Below the pieces are notes generated by a model. The model was given only the letters and a program-made list of their open reading frames with translations. It did not search any database and was not told the origin of the DNA. Shown piece by piece: positions 1 through 6,881 of a stretch of 64,000 nt of DNA. The position numbers were made by a program, and so were the translations under genes. How positions within the stretch are numbered: position 1 is the first letter of the stretch; the number at the start of each line of letters is the position of its first letter. This stretch comes from Acinetobacter rudis (GTDB taxonomy: Bacteria > Pseudomonadota > Gammaproteobacteria > Pseudomonadales > Moraxellaceae): positions 1 to 64,000 of the forward strand of contig NZ_JAVIDR010000010.1 in NCBI RefSeq assembly GCF_031157835.1. Direction: 5' to 3'.

Positions 1-154
1 TTGGAATAAGAGAATGGCAGTGTCATGAGTGTGGTAGCTCATGGGATCGGGATATAAATTCCGCACTGAATATACTTCTTACGAAACAGTGTTTCTCAGG
101 ACATAAGCGTCTAGCAGTAGGAATCACCCCCATTTAAGGGGGTGAGGATGTCAA
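1..154 (+). mobile_element. Right end of an IS200/IS605-type (TnpB-bearing) element
   Basis: The segment holds the tail of a tnpB frame, a perfect 7-bp hairpin (CACCCCC, loop ATTTAA, GGGGGTG) overlapping and following the stop codon at 126-145, then GGATG and a terminal TCAA at 151-154. TCAA is the right-end cleavage tetranucleotide known from IS608-type elements, and a subterminal hairpin close to the end is the hallmark of this family. The same DNA should encode the 3' part of the TnpB-associated omega/reRNA, whose guide would be the flanking bases from 155 onward. The left end and any tnpA lie outside the window. The exact end at 154 is inferred from the motif, not from an empty site. Confidence 0.75.
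3..137 (+). CDS. tnpB: TnpB RNA-guided nuclease/transposon accessory protein, C-terminal 44 residues (partial)
   Basis: Frame 3 reads to a TAA at 135-137 and has no start because it enters from the left edge. Its sequence contains REWQCHECGS, the second CxxC half of the TnpB zinc ribbon, followed by DRDINSALNIL, the signature around the last RuvC acidic residue (DRDxNAAxNI in the family). It ends GHKRLAVGITPI, a typical TnpB tail. TnpB is the RNA-guided DNA endonuclease of IS605-family elements and acts with an RNA made from the element's right end. Whether the protein is complete cannot be seen here. The visible part has no stop or frameshift, so it gives no sign of decay. Confidence 0.85.
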   Translation, partial: GIREWQCHECGSSWDRDINSALNILLTKQCFSGHKRLAVGITPI

Positions 155-254
155 TTTGATGTGCTTTATTGGCGTGCTCAGGAGAGATATTACGTTAAAT
201 TGTTGTTCAAATGAACAAACAGTTAAGGATGTAGTGGTTTTTTGCAGATCTAGC

Positions 255-282
255 TTGCAAGTCAAGAAAAAATCCATATACT
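255..282 (+). promoter_or_regulatory. Probable sigma70 promoter of ffs
   Basis: TTGCAA (255-260) and TATACT (277-282) are separated by 16 bp. They place transcription start about 7-9 bp downstream, at around 289-291, just ahead of the SRP RNA 5' stem that begins at 296. No other promoter-like pair lies between the IS end and the RNA gene. Confidence 0.6.
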
Positions 283-295
283 TTGTTTCTGTAAT

Positions 296-408
<113 letters not shown>

Positions 409-432
409 ATAATAATTTTAAATTTTCTTTTT

Positions 433-1047
433 TTAATCCTCTTCTTTTTTACCCGCAATAACTTTCATCACAATATCCATTTGAAAACCTCGATAGAGAA
501 GAAACCTGGCTTGTTTGGCTTTGAGTTTTGGATCTGTAGCGACTGCAGGACCATATTTTTTCACTTTGAGCTGATAGGCTTGTGTTAGCCAGTCAATTTC
601 TTGCATTTGATCGTGGATGTGTGCTTGGTCAAGCGCTTTGCTTTTTAATACTTGTTTGATACGTTGAGGCCCTTTACCTCGTTGTACCTGACTACGCAGA
701 GTCATTTCTGCTACACGTTCATCACTTTGATAATTGGCCGCTGCAAATTCATCAACGAGAGCAAGAACCTCATCTTTGTTTTGAGCATATATTGATAATT
801 TCTCAATGAGTTCTTTTTTTGAGTATTCTCGGCGTGTGAGTACAGCAAAGGCATAGGAGCGTAAACGCGTACCTGTGAGTCCTGTAGGAGGAGTATGGGA
901 TTGAGGTGATGCTGTTTCTTCAAGAGCATCTTCAGTAGATAGAGTTTGATGATCTATTGCGGCATTTTCATCGCTCGATTTATGACAATCATATTCATTT
1001 TTAATTGTGTGATAATCGAGTAACTTGGGGAATGGTGATGTAGACAT
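433..1047 (-). CDS. recX: Regulatory protein RecX
   Basis: This 204-residue protein carries the RecX repeats. After a Gln/Ser/Thr-rich, probably disordered N-terminal extension of about 60 residues, RSYAFAVLTRREYSKKEL starts the first three-helix repeat, followed by the ANYQSDERVAEMTLRSQVQRGKGPQ-type second repeat and a third with KAKQARFLLYRGF near the C-terminus. RecX binds RecA filaments and inhibits their extension and activity. It lies just downstream of recA on the same strand, the usual arrangement, but a hairpin terminator separates them, so recX is probably expressed by readthrough or at a low level. The start is supported by AAGG 8 bases upstream of ATG. The N-terminal tail is longer than in E. 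coli RecX (166 residues). Confidence 0.9.
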   Translation of the reverse strand: MSTSPFPKLLDYHTIKNEYDCHKSSDENAAIDHQTLSTEDALEETASPQSHTPPTGLTGTRLRSYAFAVLTRREYSKKELIEKLSIYAQNKDEVLALVDEFAAANYQSDERVAEMTLRSQVQRGKGPQRIKQVLKSKALDQAHIHDQMQEIDWLTQAYQLKVKKYGPAVATDPKLKAKQARFLLYRGFQMDIVMKVIAGKKEED

Positions 1048-1068
1048 ATTAGAGCCTTCTTAAGCGTC

Positions 1069-1100
1069 AATAAAAAACACCCCTGAGGGCGTTTTTTATT
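1069..1100 (-). terminator. Intrinsic terminator between recA and recX
   Basis: AATAAAAAACACCCC, loop TGA, GGGCGTTTTTTATT forms an A-rich/T-rich flanked hairpin. Read on the minus strand, it ends recA transcription about 16 bases after the stop codon. Its symmetry would also let it work in the other direction. It implies partial attenuation of recX. Confidence 0.8.
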
Positions 1101-1115
1101 GTGAGAAAGGGGGGA

Positions 1116-2159
1116 TTATTCTGCAAGTAAGTCTGCTGGTTCTTCTTCCTGCTCTTCAGGTGCAGCAATTTGAGTAGTTAAAAGCTTTTCGCGAATCATA
1201 CGATCTAGATCTTGAGCGAGTTGTTGGTTCTCTTCTAAATGGCGAATAACATTGTTTTTACCTTGGCCAATCTTATTGCCTTGATACGAATACCAGGCTC
1301 CTGCTTTTTGTACTAATTCTTGCTGTACAGCTAGATCAACCAGTTCACCTAAATGGTTCGTGCCTTTACCATATAAAATTTGGAAAAGTGCTTCTTTAAA
1401 TGGAGGAGCCATTTTGTTTTTCACAACTTTAACTTTAGTTTCTGAACCGATGATCTCGTCACCTTCTTTAACTTGGCCGACACGACGAATATCTAAACGA
1501 ACAGAAGCATAAAATTTTAATGCATTACCGCCAGTTGTTGTTTCAGGACTACCAAACATTACACCAATTTTCATACGAATTTGGTTAATGAAAATAACCA
1601 TACAATTTGAACGTTTAGCATTACCAGTAATCTTACGTAAAGCCTGACTCATTAAACGTGCTTGAAGCCCCATGTGTGAGTCACCCATTTCGCCTTCAAT
1701 CTCTGCACGAGGTGTTAGGGCTGCAACTGAGTCAACAACAATAAGATCAATTGCACCAGAGCGAACGAGCATATCAGCAATTTCGAGAGCCTGTTCACCA
1801 TTGTCTGGTTGTGAAACTAATAGGTTGTCAATGTCTACACCTAATTTGCGTGCATACTGTGGGTCAAGAGCATGTTCTGCATCAATAAATGCACAGGTTC
1901 CACCAGCTTTTTGGCATTGTGCAATTGCTTGTAGGGTCATAGTGGTTTTACCTGAAGATTCAGGACCATAGATTTCTACAATACGGCCTTTAGGTAAACC
2001 ACCAATACCCAATGCAATATCTAGCGTTAACGAGCCTGTGGACACGACTTCAACGGCTTGTACTTTATTTTCACCTAAACGCATTACGGTATTTTTACCA
2101 AATTGCTTTTCAATTTGACTCAGCGCTGCGGTAAGTGCCTTGCTCTTGTTCTCATCCAT
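1116..2159 (-). CDS. recA: Recombinase RecA
   Basis: A 347-residue RecA with Walker A GPESSGKT (residues 65-72), Walker B LIVVD (139-143), the L2 region [24 protein letters not shown] and the acidic C-terminal tail ([13 protein letters not shown]). RecA forms ATP-dependent filaments on single-stranded DNA for homologous pairing and stimulates autocleavage of SOS-type repressors. The start is supported by GAGG 8 bases upstream of ATG. The 129-bp upstream region shows no clear E. coli-type LexA box (CTG-N10-CAG) by eye, consistent with the known absence of LexA in Acinetobacter. Length and motifs are normal. Confidence 0.98.
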   Translation of the reverse strand: MDENKSKALTAALSQIEKQFGKNTVMRLGENKVQAVEVVSTGSLTLDIALGIGGLPKGRIVEIYGPESSGKTTMTLQAIAQCQKAGGTCAFIDAEHALDPQYARKLGVDIDNLLVSQPDNGEQALEIADMLVRSGAIDLIVVDSVAALTPRAEIEGEMGDSHMGLQARLMSQALRKITGNAKRSNCMVIFINQIRMKIGVMFGSPETTTGGNALKFYASVRLDIRRVGQVKEGDEIIGSETKVKVVKNKMAPPFKEALFQILYGKGTNHLGELVDLAVQQELVQKAGAWYSYQGNKIGQGKNNVIRHLEENQQLAQDLDRMIREKLLTTQIAAPEEQEEEPADLLAE

Positions 2160-2288
2160 CTTTCTAACCTCAATACAATATTTATTTCACTAACTATTTA
2201 AGTGGATGTCTTTCACTTTGGATCATGTCCACGGCAACAATAGTGACAGAAAAGTAGAGCCTGTTCTATCTGTTTTTAAGTCTCTGCG

Positions 2289-2747
2289 TCATAGTGTGTC
2301 GCATGGTTCATCTTCATGAAAAGACCAAACACGTTGTGTTTGTTGATCATTATCATGCTTAAATTTCTGCAAGTCTCGTCGATCTTTTTTACTTGGTCGA
2401 TGCTCTGGACGTGCTAGATTATGCAATTTTCTTTGAGTGGAAATCAATTCCCGACGTGCAATGCTATCTGAAGTTTCATCATAAAGTTGCTGTGCAATTG
2501 GGGCAGGGCCACGCTGAGCAGATAAGCCTTTAATTAAAACTGTTTTTTTATCAAAGCCTTGTTGAATAGTTAGTTGCATACCAACACGTATTTCTTTGGA
2601 TACTTTTACTCGCTCACCTTGATGATGTACTTTACCACCTTCAATTGCTTCTTTTGCAGCAGAACGTGTTTTAAAAAAACGAGCGGCCCAAAGCCATTTA
2701 TCAACTCGCATTGCCTCTAAAGAAGAGGATTCAGGCTGTTTGCTCAT
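2289..2747 (-). CDS. hslR: S4-domain heat-shock RNA-binding protein (Hsp15 type)
   Basis: A 152-residue protein that starts its S4 domain at MRVDKWLWAARFFKTRSAAKEAI and continues GGKVHHQGERVKVSKEIRVG, the RNA-binding alpha-L motif of Hsp15. The basic C-terminus (RPEHRPSKKDRRDLQKFK) also matches that family. Hsp15 binds free 50S subunits carrying a nascent chain and helps recycle stalled ribosomes. The first ATG is preceded by AAAGG six bases upstream. It overlaps the 3' end of the yrfG-like gene by 17 nt, and the yrfG-hslR order is the same as in E. coli, which supports both assignments. Confidence 0.88.
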   Translation of the reverse strand: MSKQPESSSLEAMRVDKWLWAARFFKTRSAAKEAIEGGKVHHQGERVKVSKEIRVGMQLTIQQGFDKKTVLIKGLSAQRGPAPIAQQLYDETSDSIARRELISTQRKLHNLARPEHRPSKKDRRDLQKFKHDNDQQTQRVWSFHEDEPCDTL

Positions 2748-3420
2748 GTAAAACCTTTGTATTTATAGTTGCTAAATGATCAATAAGCTCAGTTAAATCT
2801 TGAAGTGCAGGATAATTCAGTTCTGTTTGACAACGTGCATCTCGTCCACTAGATGGTTGAATGATACTGAATAAATGGGGAATACCAAATTGTTGTGCAG
2901 CATCTAAAACGGGTGCTGTATCATCAATAAATACAGCATCTTGGGAGGAAAAGGGGTGTAGTTCCTGAAGTTTTTGCCAAAATAATGGGTGCTCTTTACT
3001 ATAACCTAGCTGTTCACTGCTTAAAATCACTTCAAAGTAAGGTCGGAGCTCAATTTGATCAAGTTTAAGTTGTAAACCGGCTTGATCTGCATTGGTGAGT
3101 AACCAACAGCGATATCCTTGTTGTTTGAGTTGTGTTAAAAGTTCAAAACAACCTCGGCGTGGAGCAATGTGTTGTTTAAAATCATACTGTAATTGTAATA
3201 CATCAACACCAACAGTTTGCGTCCAATAAGCGGATGAATACCAAGAGATGGTATGTTTGTGCTGTTGGTAGAATTGATTTAAGTTAGCTTGGCTTTGTTC
3301 TAAGCTACATTGATGATGCTCTGCATGACGAATTGCGAGTTGCTGATTCCAAATGAGATCGTCGAAAGCTAAATCAAGCAGTGTTCCATCCATATCGAAC
3401 ATAACGATGGTATTTTTCAT
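2731..3420 (-). CDS. yrfG: HAD-family GMP/IMP nucleotidase-like hydrolase
   Basis: A 229-residue HAD hydrolase: motif I FDMDGTLLDL (nucleophile D9, acid/base D11), motif II LLTNA, motif III lysine within YSKEHPLFW and motif IV FIDDTAPVLDAA. The phrase DGTLLDLAFDD, the QHTISWYSSAYW-like cap sequence and the linkage to hslR all resemble E. coli YrfG, a purine nucleotidase acting on GMP and IMP. Substrate preference is inferred from that resemblance. It is probably cotranscribed with hslR through the 17-nt overlap. The neighbouring upstream DNA is a gene-poor, AT-rich stretch. Confidence 0.82.
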   Translation of the reverse strand: MKNTIVMFDMDGTLLDLAFDDLIWNQQLAIRHAEHHQCSLEQSQANLNQFYQQHKHTISWYSSAYWTQTVGVDVLQLQYDFKQHIAPRRGCFELLTQLKQQGYRCWLLTNADQAGLQLKLDQIELRPYFEVILSSEQLGYSKEHPLFWQKLQELHPFSSQDAVFIDDTAPVLDAAQQFGIPHLFSIIQPSSGRDARCQTELNYPALQDLTELIDHLATINTKVLHEQTA

Positions 3421-3872
3421 TTAAATTTTCTCAATGCTTCTCAAAGTCCAAAAAATCGACATAACTAACTGTTAATTCAATAGAATATTAATTTTAAAAG
3501 CATGGTAACATCTTTTATATCTTTCAAGGTTTTCCATGTTTTAAGAGAAAATATGTACATATTTTCCTTAGAATATCCTTATTGTGATTATAGCGCATTG
3601 AAGTGGGTAAATCGCTTTAAGTGATTTGTGATTGAAATCAAATAATGGAAAATTTAAAACGATTAAGATAGTTACTAATATTAGAGGAAGCTTGATTACC
3701 ATCTTTCCTGTAATTGGACTAAACAAAATATCTTATGGGTAGAAGATACTTTACATTGTAAATGTTGCAAAACATGATATTGGGGGCAGACACTTAGGGA
3801 TATTGAAATATACGGGAAATCAGCTAAAGAATCATCAATACGTAAACTGATTATGAAATAGGAATAGAATGA
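3421..3872. other. 452-bp gene-free AT-rich stretch with decayed reading frames
   Basis: No intact gene is visible. Between about 3735 and 3860 two overlapping plus frames look protein-like but are interrupted. One reads HDIGGRHLGILKYTG before a TGA, the other RDIEIYGKSAKESSIRKLIMK before a TAG close to the next gene's start. Either could be the tail of a decayed toxin gene preceding the Imm45-like gene, but neither is recognised. The left part carries the first copy of a degenerate repeat. Confidence 0.4.
3520..3622 (+). repeat. Degenerate direct repeat, copy 1
   Basis: TCTTTCAAGGT (3520-3530) recurs identically at 5829-5839. It is followed in both places by a similar A-rich block ending TGTACATA and, further on, by GCATTGA. 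The two copies bracket the decayed CDI-type region, as residual island flanks would. The similarity was judged by eye and includes gaps. Confidence 0.4.
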
Positions 3873-4220
3873 ATGTGGCAGTTATTAGAAGAATGTGAGC
3901 GAGATTTAGTATGGAGTGGAACAGTTTTACGTGTATTTATTAAGCATAAAACAGAGTTTTATTATACAGATCAAATTGTTGATCTAATGTTTTTTAATAA
4001 TCCCTTCTGTGATTTTGGTCTAATTGGTTTGATCATGATTTCTGGAGCAAAAGCTGGTTATGTTGAGTTGATGTTTCCACCAGAGGCTTATGGTTCGGAT
4101 ACATTATATGCAATACAAAAAAGTTGGTTAGTTGATAATCTTCATGAACATTTAAACTTGGATAAAGCTAATGATAAAGTTTTTATAAAAGATAATATTA
4201 GTGTTTTGCCTTTCATTTGA
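3873..4220 (+). CDS. Orphan immunity protein, Imm45-like
   Basis: A 115-residue cytosolic-looking protein with no signal peptide. The pattern (N-terminal WQLLEECERDLV, a central GLIMISGAKAGYVELMFPPEA, then KSWLVDNLHEHL and KVFIKDN) resembles the Imm45 immunity family as I recall it, in which a KAG...PEE...WL.N core is conserved. Such proteins neutralise cognate polymorphic toxins (CDI or Rhs type). No intact toxin gene lies upstream, only interrupted frames, so this would be an orphan kept after loss of its toxin. The start ATG at 3873 was taken because it opens the frame; the ATG at 3869 is out of frame. Family assignment is moderate. Confidence 0.6.
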   Translation: MWQLLEECERDLVWSGTVLRVFIKHKTEFYYTDQIVDLMFFNNPFCDFGLIGLIMISGAKAGYVELMFPPEAYGSDTLYAIQKSWLVDNLHEHLNLDKANDKVFIKDNISVLPFI

Positions 4221-4663
4221 AAGCCTAAAAATAATTCGGTGTAAATCTTATTTTACTCATTAAACGATTCAAGGTGATCATCCTGTAATCACCTTAAAGT
4301 GTTATCTTGGCAATCAAAATTAGTTTAAATCCATACCCCTCATTTGAACAACTCTATTTACCCCTCAAAGGTTGATCATGAAAAATTAGGTAAATTATGG
4401 GTAAAAGAGTTTTTGATCTTAAAATTAAATAATATAAAACAATGAGTTGTAGTTTGGTTTGGTGGGCGCCATCTCCACTGATCATGTATTTTGCATATTG
4501 GTCAATCTTTAAATATATTTGGGTGTTTGATATATGATCACTTGTATTAAGGAAACACTCCTAACAAGAATTATAATATGTGTTAATAGTAATTATTATT
4601 GATATTTATTTTGTTGTATTATAAGTTTACGTAGCTTTTTGATAAATTTTATTTTTATAAAAT
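4221..4663. other. 443-bp AT-rich intergenic stretch
   Basis: I see no gene or RNA here. The stretch is very AT-rich and probably contains the former promoter of the cdiB-like gene. A GTAGTTT...TTTGGT-type phrase near 4448-4465 is loosely echoed near 5694-5710. I see no terminator or clear promoter that I would defend. Confidence 0.3.
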
Positions 4664-4930
4664 ATGAATATAAAACATATAAGTTTTTGGTTGTTTTTAT
4701 TTTGTTCAGGCGGTGTATATGCAGCAGAAGATTTGTCTATTGCTGAGCTGACTCGTCAGGATCAGAGGTTCAATGAATTAAAACAGCAGTTAGATTCACA
4801 AGTAATCATTCAGCCAAAGAAAGTTCAGGCAGAGAATCATCAACCAGTCATCATTGCTGAGACACCTTGTTTTTATATCCATGTTATGCAGCTTGAAGTT
4901 GATGATAGGAGTGATCTCATTTACTTATGA
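4664..4930 (+). pseudogene. cdiB: 5' remnant of a CdiB/ShlB-type two-partner secretion transporter
   Basis: The frame opens with a signal peptide (FWLFLFCSGGVYAAED) followed by DQRFNELKQQL and AETPCFYIHVMQLEV. That is the N-terminal layout of ShlB/FhaC/CdiB outer-membrane transporters, where a Gln-rich helix precedes an ETPCF-x-I-x-x-(I/L)-x-L entry into the first POTRA domain. A complete transporter is about 550-590 residues; this frame stops after 88, within the POTRA start, and no barrel-coding sequence follows. The DNA instead runs in another frame into a toxin-like tail. I infer a deletion that removed the rest of cdiB and nearly all of cdiA. The assignment rests on the N-terminal pattern alone. 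Confidence 0.65.
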
Positions 4931-5057
4931 AGGGACTGGTTCAAATATATATCACTGGGCGGGAAGTACTGCGGATCAAAGAAACCCGTTAACATTAGAT
5001 AATAAAGTAAAAGCCTCATTACGAAAGTTAGGGTGGAACTCAAAGGTATTAAAATGA
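4911..5057 (+). pseudogene. 3' remnant of a toxin reading frame (probable cdiA-CT)
   Basis: In the frame ending with TGA at 5055-5057 the translation runs ISFTYEGTGSNIYHWAG, then DQRNPLTLDNKVKASLRKLGW. This compact, coding-looking segment has no plausible start of its own and only enters near the point where the cdiB-like frame breaks. Its stop overlaps the start of the Imm42-like gene as ATGA, the tight toxin-immunity spacing seen at cdiA/cdiI junctions. I read it as the last 48 or so residues of a CDI effector. The toxin family is not recognised, and the exact junction with the cdiB part is uncertain within about 4890-4915. Confidence 0.5.
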
Positions 5058-5512
5058 TATTAAAAAATCATGATCAATTTTTTATACAGTGGGATATAGT
5101 TTATGAACTTGAGAATAATCCTAATTTAGGTATCTTTAATTTTTGGATTGATAATATCTGTTATCCAGCACAAGGCATAAATATAACTTTGCCTGCTCTA
5201 TTTTGGGCTTTAATATGTAATATTGAAAGTATTGATGGTCTAAAAAAAGATTTAACAGATATTCCAATATCAAAAATTAATTTCTCTGATATTGATAATG
5301 ATAAATTGGTATTTCTTGATACTGGTGAGCTATTCCAGTATGGGTTTGGTTTGGTTCTTGGGTTTAATCAAGACCAGGAGCGAATTTTTTACACTACTGA
5401 TTTTGAGAAAACTTATTCAGAGATTATCTTACCTAAAGGGGTGTTACGGGCGACATTAAATTCACTTCTTTTAAATATGGATCAATGTGTGCTGATAAAA
5501 CTGGACGCTTGA
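5054..5512 (+). CDS. Immunity protein, Imm42-like (cdiI)
   Basis: A 152-residue protein taken from ATG 5054 (MILKNHDQFFIQWDIV), which overlaps the upstream toxin-tail stop as ATGA. An ATG-less extension of seven codons upstream is rejected because it lies in the toxin gene. The opening plus LGIFNFWIDNICYPA resembles the Imm42 family, whose members begin with a MIFGDPYxFAIxxDxV-like strand and an F-x-I-N-G-x-x-(Y/F)-P turn. The frame is intact, so the antidote has outlived its toxin. It would act in the cytosol by binding a cognate CDI nuclease or similar toxin. The Imm42 label is from memory of the family pattern and needs a profile search. Confidence 0.6.
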   Translation: MILKNHDQFFIQWDIVYELENNPNLGIFNFWIDNICYPAQGINITLPALFWALICNIESIDGLKKDLTDIPISKINFSDIDNDKLVFLDTGELFQYGFGLVLGFNQDQERIFYTTDFEKTYSEIILPKGVLRATLNSLLLNMDQCVLIKLDA

Positions 5513-6117
5513 CTTGGATTATAAATAGCATGGTGGGGGCTCCATATAATAACCAAAGTTAACAGTAGAAGCTAAGCAGTTACCCCATCTTCAATTAATT
5601 TAAACACTTCTAATGCACTTATTTATAATTTTTAATAAAAAACCTCGAAAATATTCTTTTAGTATTAAAATAAAATTAAACAAAAAGCATCGTGTAGTTT
5701 TAGTTTGGTAGATATTATCACCATTAAGGTCGGGACTTAAGCTTAGTCAATAATAATTGGTTTTGATCAAAATTATTGGTAGAAAGGGCTAGCAAAACAG
5801 ATGATTTTATCTTAGTAAGAAGCTAATGTCTTTCAAGGTCTAACAAGGCTGTTCATATTATAAAAGAAAGTGTGTACATAAAAAATTAAAACCAAAATAT
5901 GTGATGTAAAATCTTTTGTATTTTTTCATATTAACTTTAGTTAAAAAGTAGCAGCGTGAGAATTGTAGTGCATTGAGTGAGCTTTTCATCCAAGTGTTTT
6001 AGTATCACGTGGTTATGTACTATGCAAAAAACATTAAAGTTACATTATTCATATAAAATGAGACTCATTTAACATTTATTATTGAGGTGAATTTAATAAA
6101 CATTTAACTTGGTATGT
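5513..6117. other. 605-bp gene-free AT-rich stretch
   Basis: No intact gene, RNA or clear terminator is visible. It contains the second copy of the degenerate repeat (from 5829) and otherwise reads as decayed, stop-rich sequence in all frames. It most likely represents residue of the CDI island. Confidence 0.35.
5829..5985 (+). repeat. Degenerate direct repeat, copy 2
   Basis: TCTTTCAAGGT (5829-5839) matches copy 1 exactly. AAAAGAAAGTGTGTACATA (about 5862-5880) parallels AAGAGAAAATATGTACATA of copy 1, and a GTAGTGCATTGA phrase near 5964 parallels TAGCGCATTGA near 3591. The spacing differs between copies, so this is an old or partial duplication. Confidence 0.4.
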
Positions 6118-6435
6118 ATGAATAAAAAACACGTGATTTTATCTGGTTTAATTGGTGTAGTCATTGGTGGCTTAGTTGGTTTTTTTAGCTACTCTCAAGT
6201 TTTTGCTCGTTATGACGCTGTTGTAACTTCCTGTGTAATGATGAATCAAGCTGTTGATCACCAGTTATTGACGACAGAACAAGTTAAACAGCTTGGTGTC
6301 CTAACAGGAAAGAGTTTAAAGCTGAGTCATGGCACAGTACTTAATAAACTGAGTCTTTCAGATAGCCAAGTTGCTAATGCCTCGGAGGGCTCTGTTTGTA
6401 GTCAGTTCTTGGTTGGTGTAAATCAATCAAATTAA
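6118..6435 (+). CDS. Small single-pass membrane protein of unknown function
   Basis: A 105-residue protein from ATG 6118. A TTG three codons upstream is in frame but has no advantage. Residues about 5-24 (HVILSGLIGVVIGGLVGFFSY) form one hydrophobic Gly-rich segment after a short basic N-terminus, giving a membrane anchor with the remaining 80 residues outside the cytosol. The periplasmic part has two cysteines (SCVMM and VCSQF) that could pair. I do not recognise the family. It has its own terminator directly downstream, suggesting a monocistronic gene. It is the first well-preserved, non-decayed gene after the CDI relic. Confidence 0.65.
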   Translation: MNKKHVILSGLIGVVIGGLVGFFSYSQVFARYDAVVTSCVMMNQAVDHQLLTTEQVKQLGVLTGKSLKLSHGTVLNKLSLSDSQVANASEGSVCSQFLVGVNQSN

Positions 6436-6449
6436 TGCAATTGTATAAA

Positions 6450-6477
6450 TAGCCCCGCATAGTCGGGGTTTTTTATT
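6450..6477 (+). terminator. Intrinsic terminator
   Basis: AGCCCCG, loop CATAGT, CGGGGTTTTTTATT lies 15 bases after the stop of the small membrane protein gene. It has a strong stem and a U tract. Confidence 0.85.
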
Positions 6478-6881
6478 AAACTTCATTTGAATAAAAACAC
6501 ATGAAAGTATATTCAATGAAAATCATAAAATTTGAGATATGCAATTATATGTTTAAATAGTGAAAATAGAAGAAATTGATTGCTAATTCAATTTTATTGG
6601 TACGATATTCTAAAAAATATTTATTTAAGATCTAATAATGAGAAATTTACTCAAAAATGGGTGCTAAACTTCCTAATAATAAATCTGAGATAGAGGTAAA
6701 AACTTTTCATTATGATGAAGATTTTTTTACTGTAACTGATTAAATATATGGGTTTTTCAATTGAAGGGTCAATGCATTCTATTCATTGCAAAACACGGGC
6801 TTAAAAATACCTTTAAGGATGAAATTTCACAAAATATTTTGTGGTAATTGTTAGGTATGTTTTTAGATAAAGGAAAATCGT
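6478..6881. other. 404-bp intergenic stretch with one doubtful 28-codon frame
   Basis: The stretch is AT-rich. The frame 6657-6743 (starting MGAKLPNNKSEIEV and ending DEDFFTVTD) reads like the end of a larger gene but has no ribosome binding site and no extension, so I do not call it. The promoter of the downstream MBL-fold gene must lie here. Confidence 0.3.

Noticed and set aside
2160..2288. SOS/LexA operator upstream of recA
   Set aside because: No CTG-N10-CAG type box is visible, and the genus is known to lack LexA.
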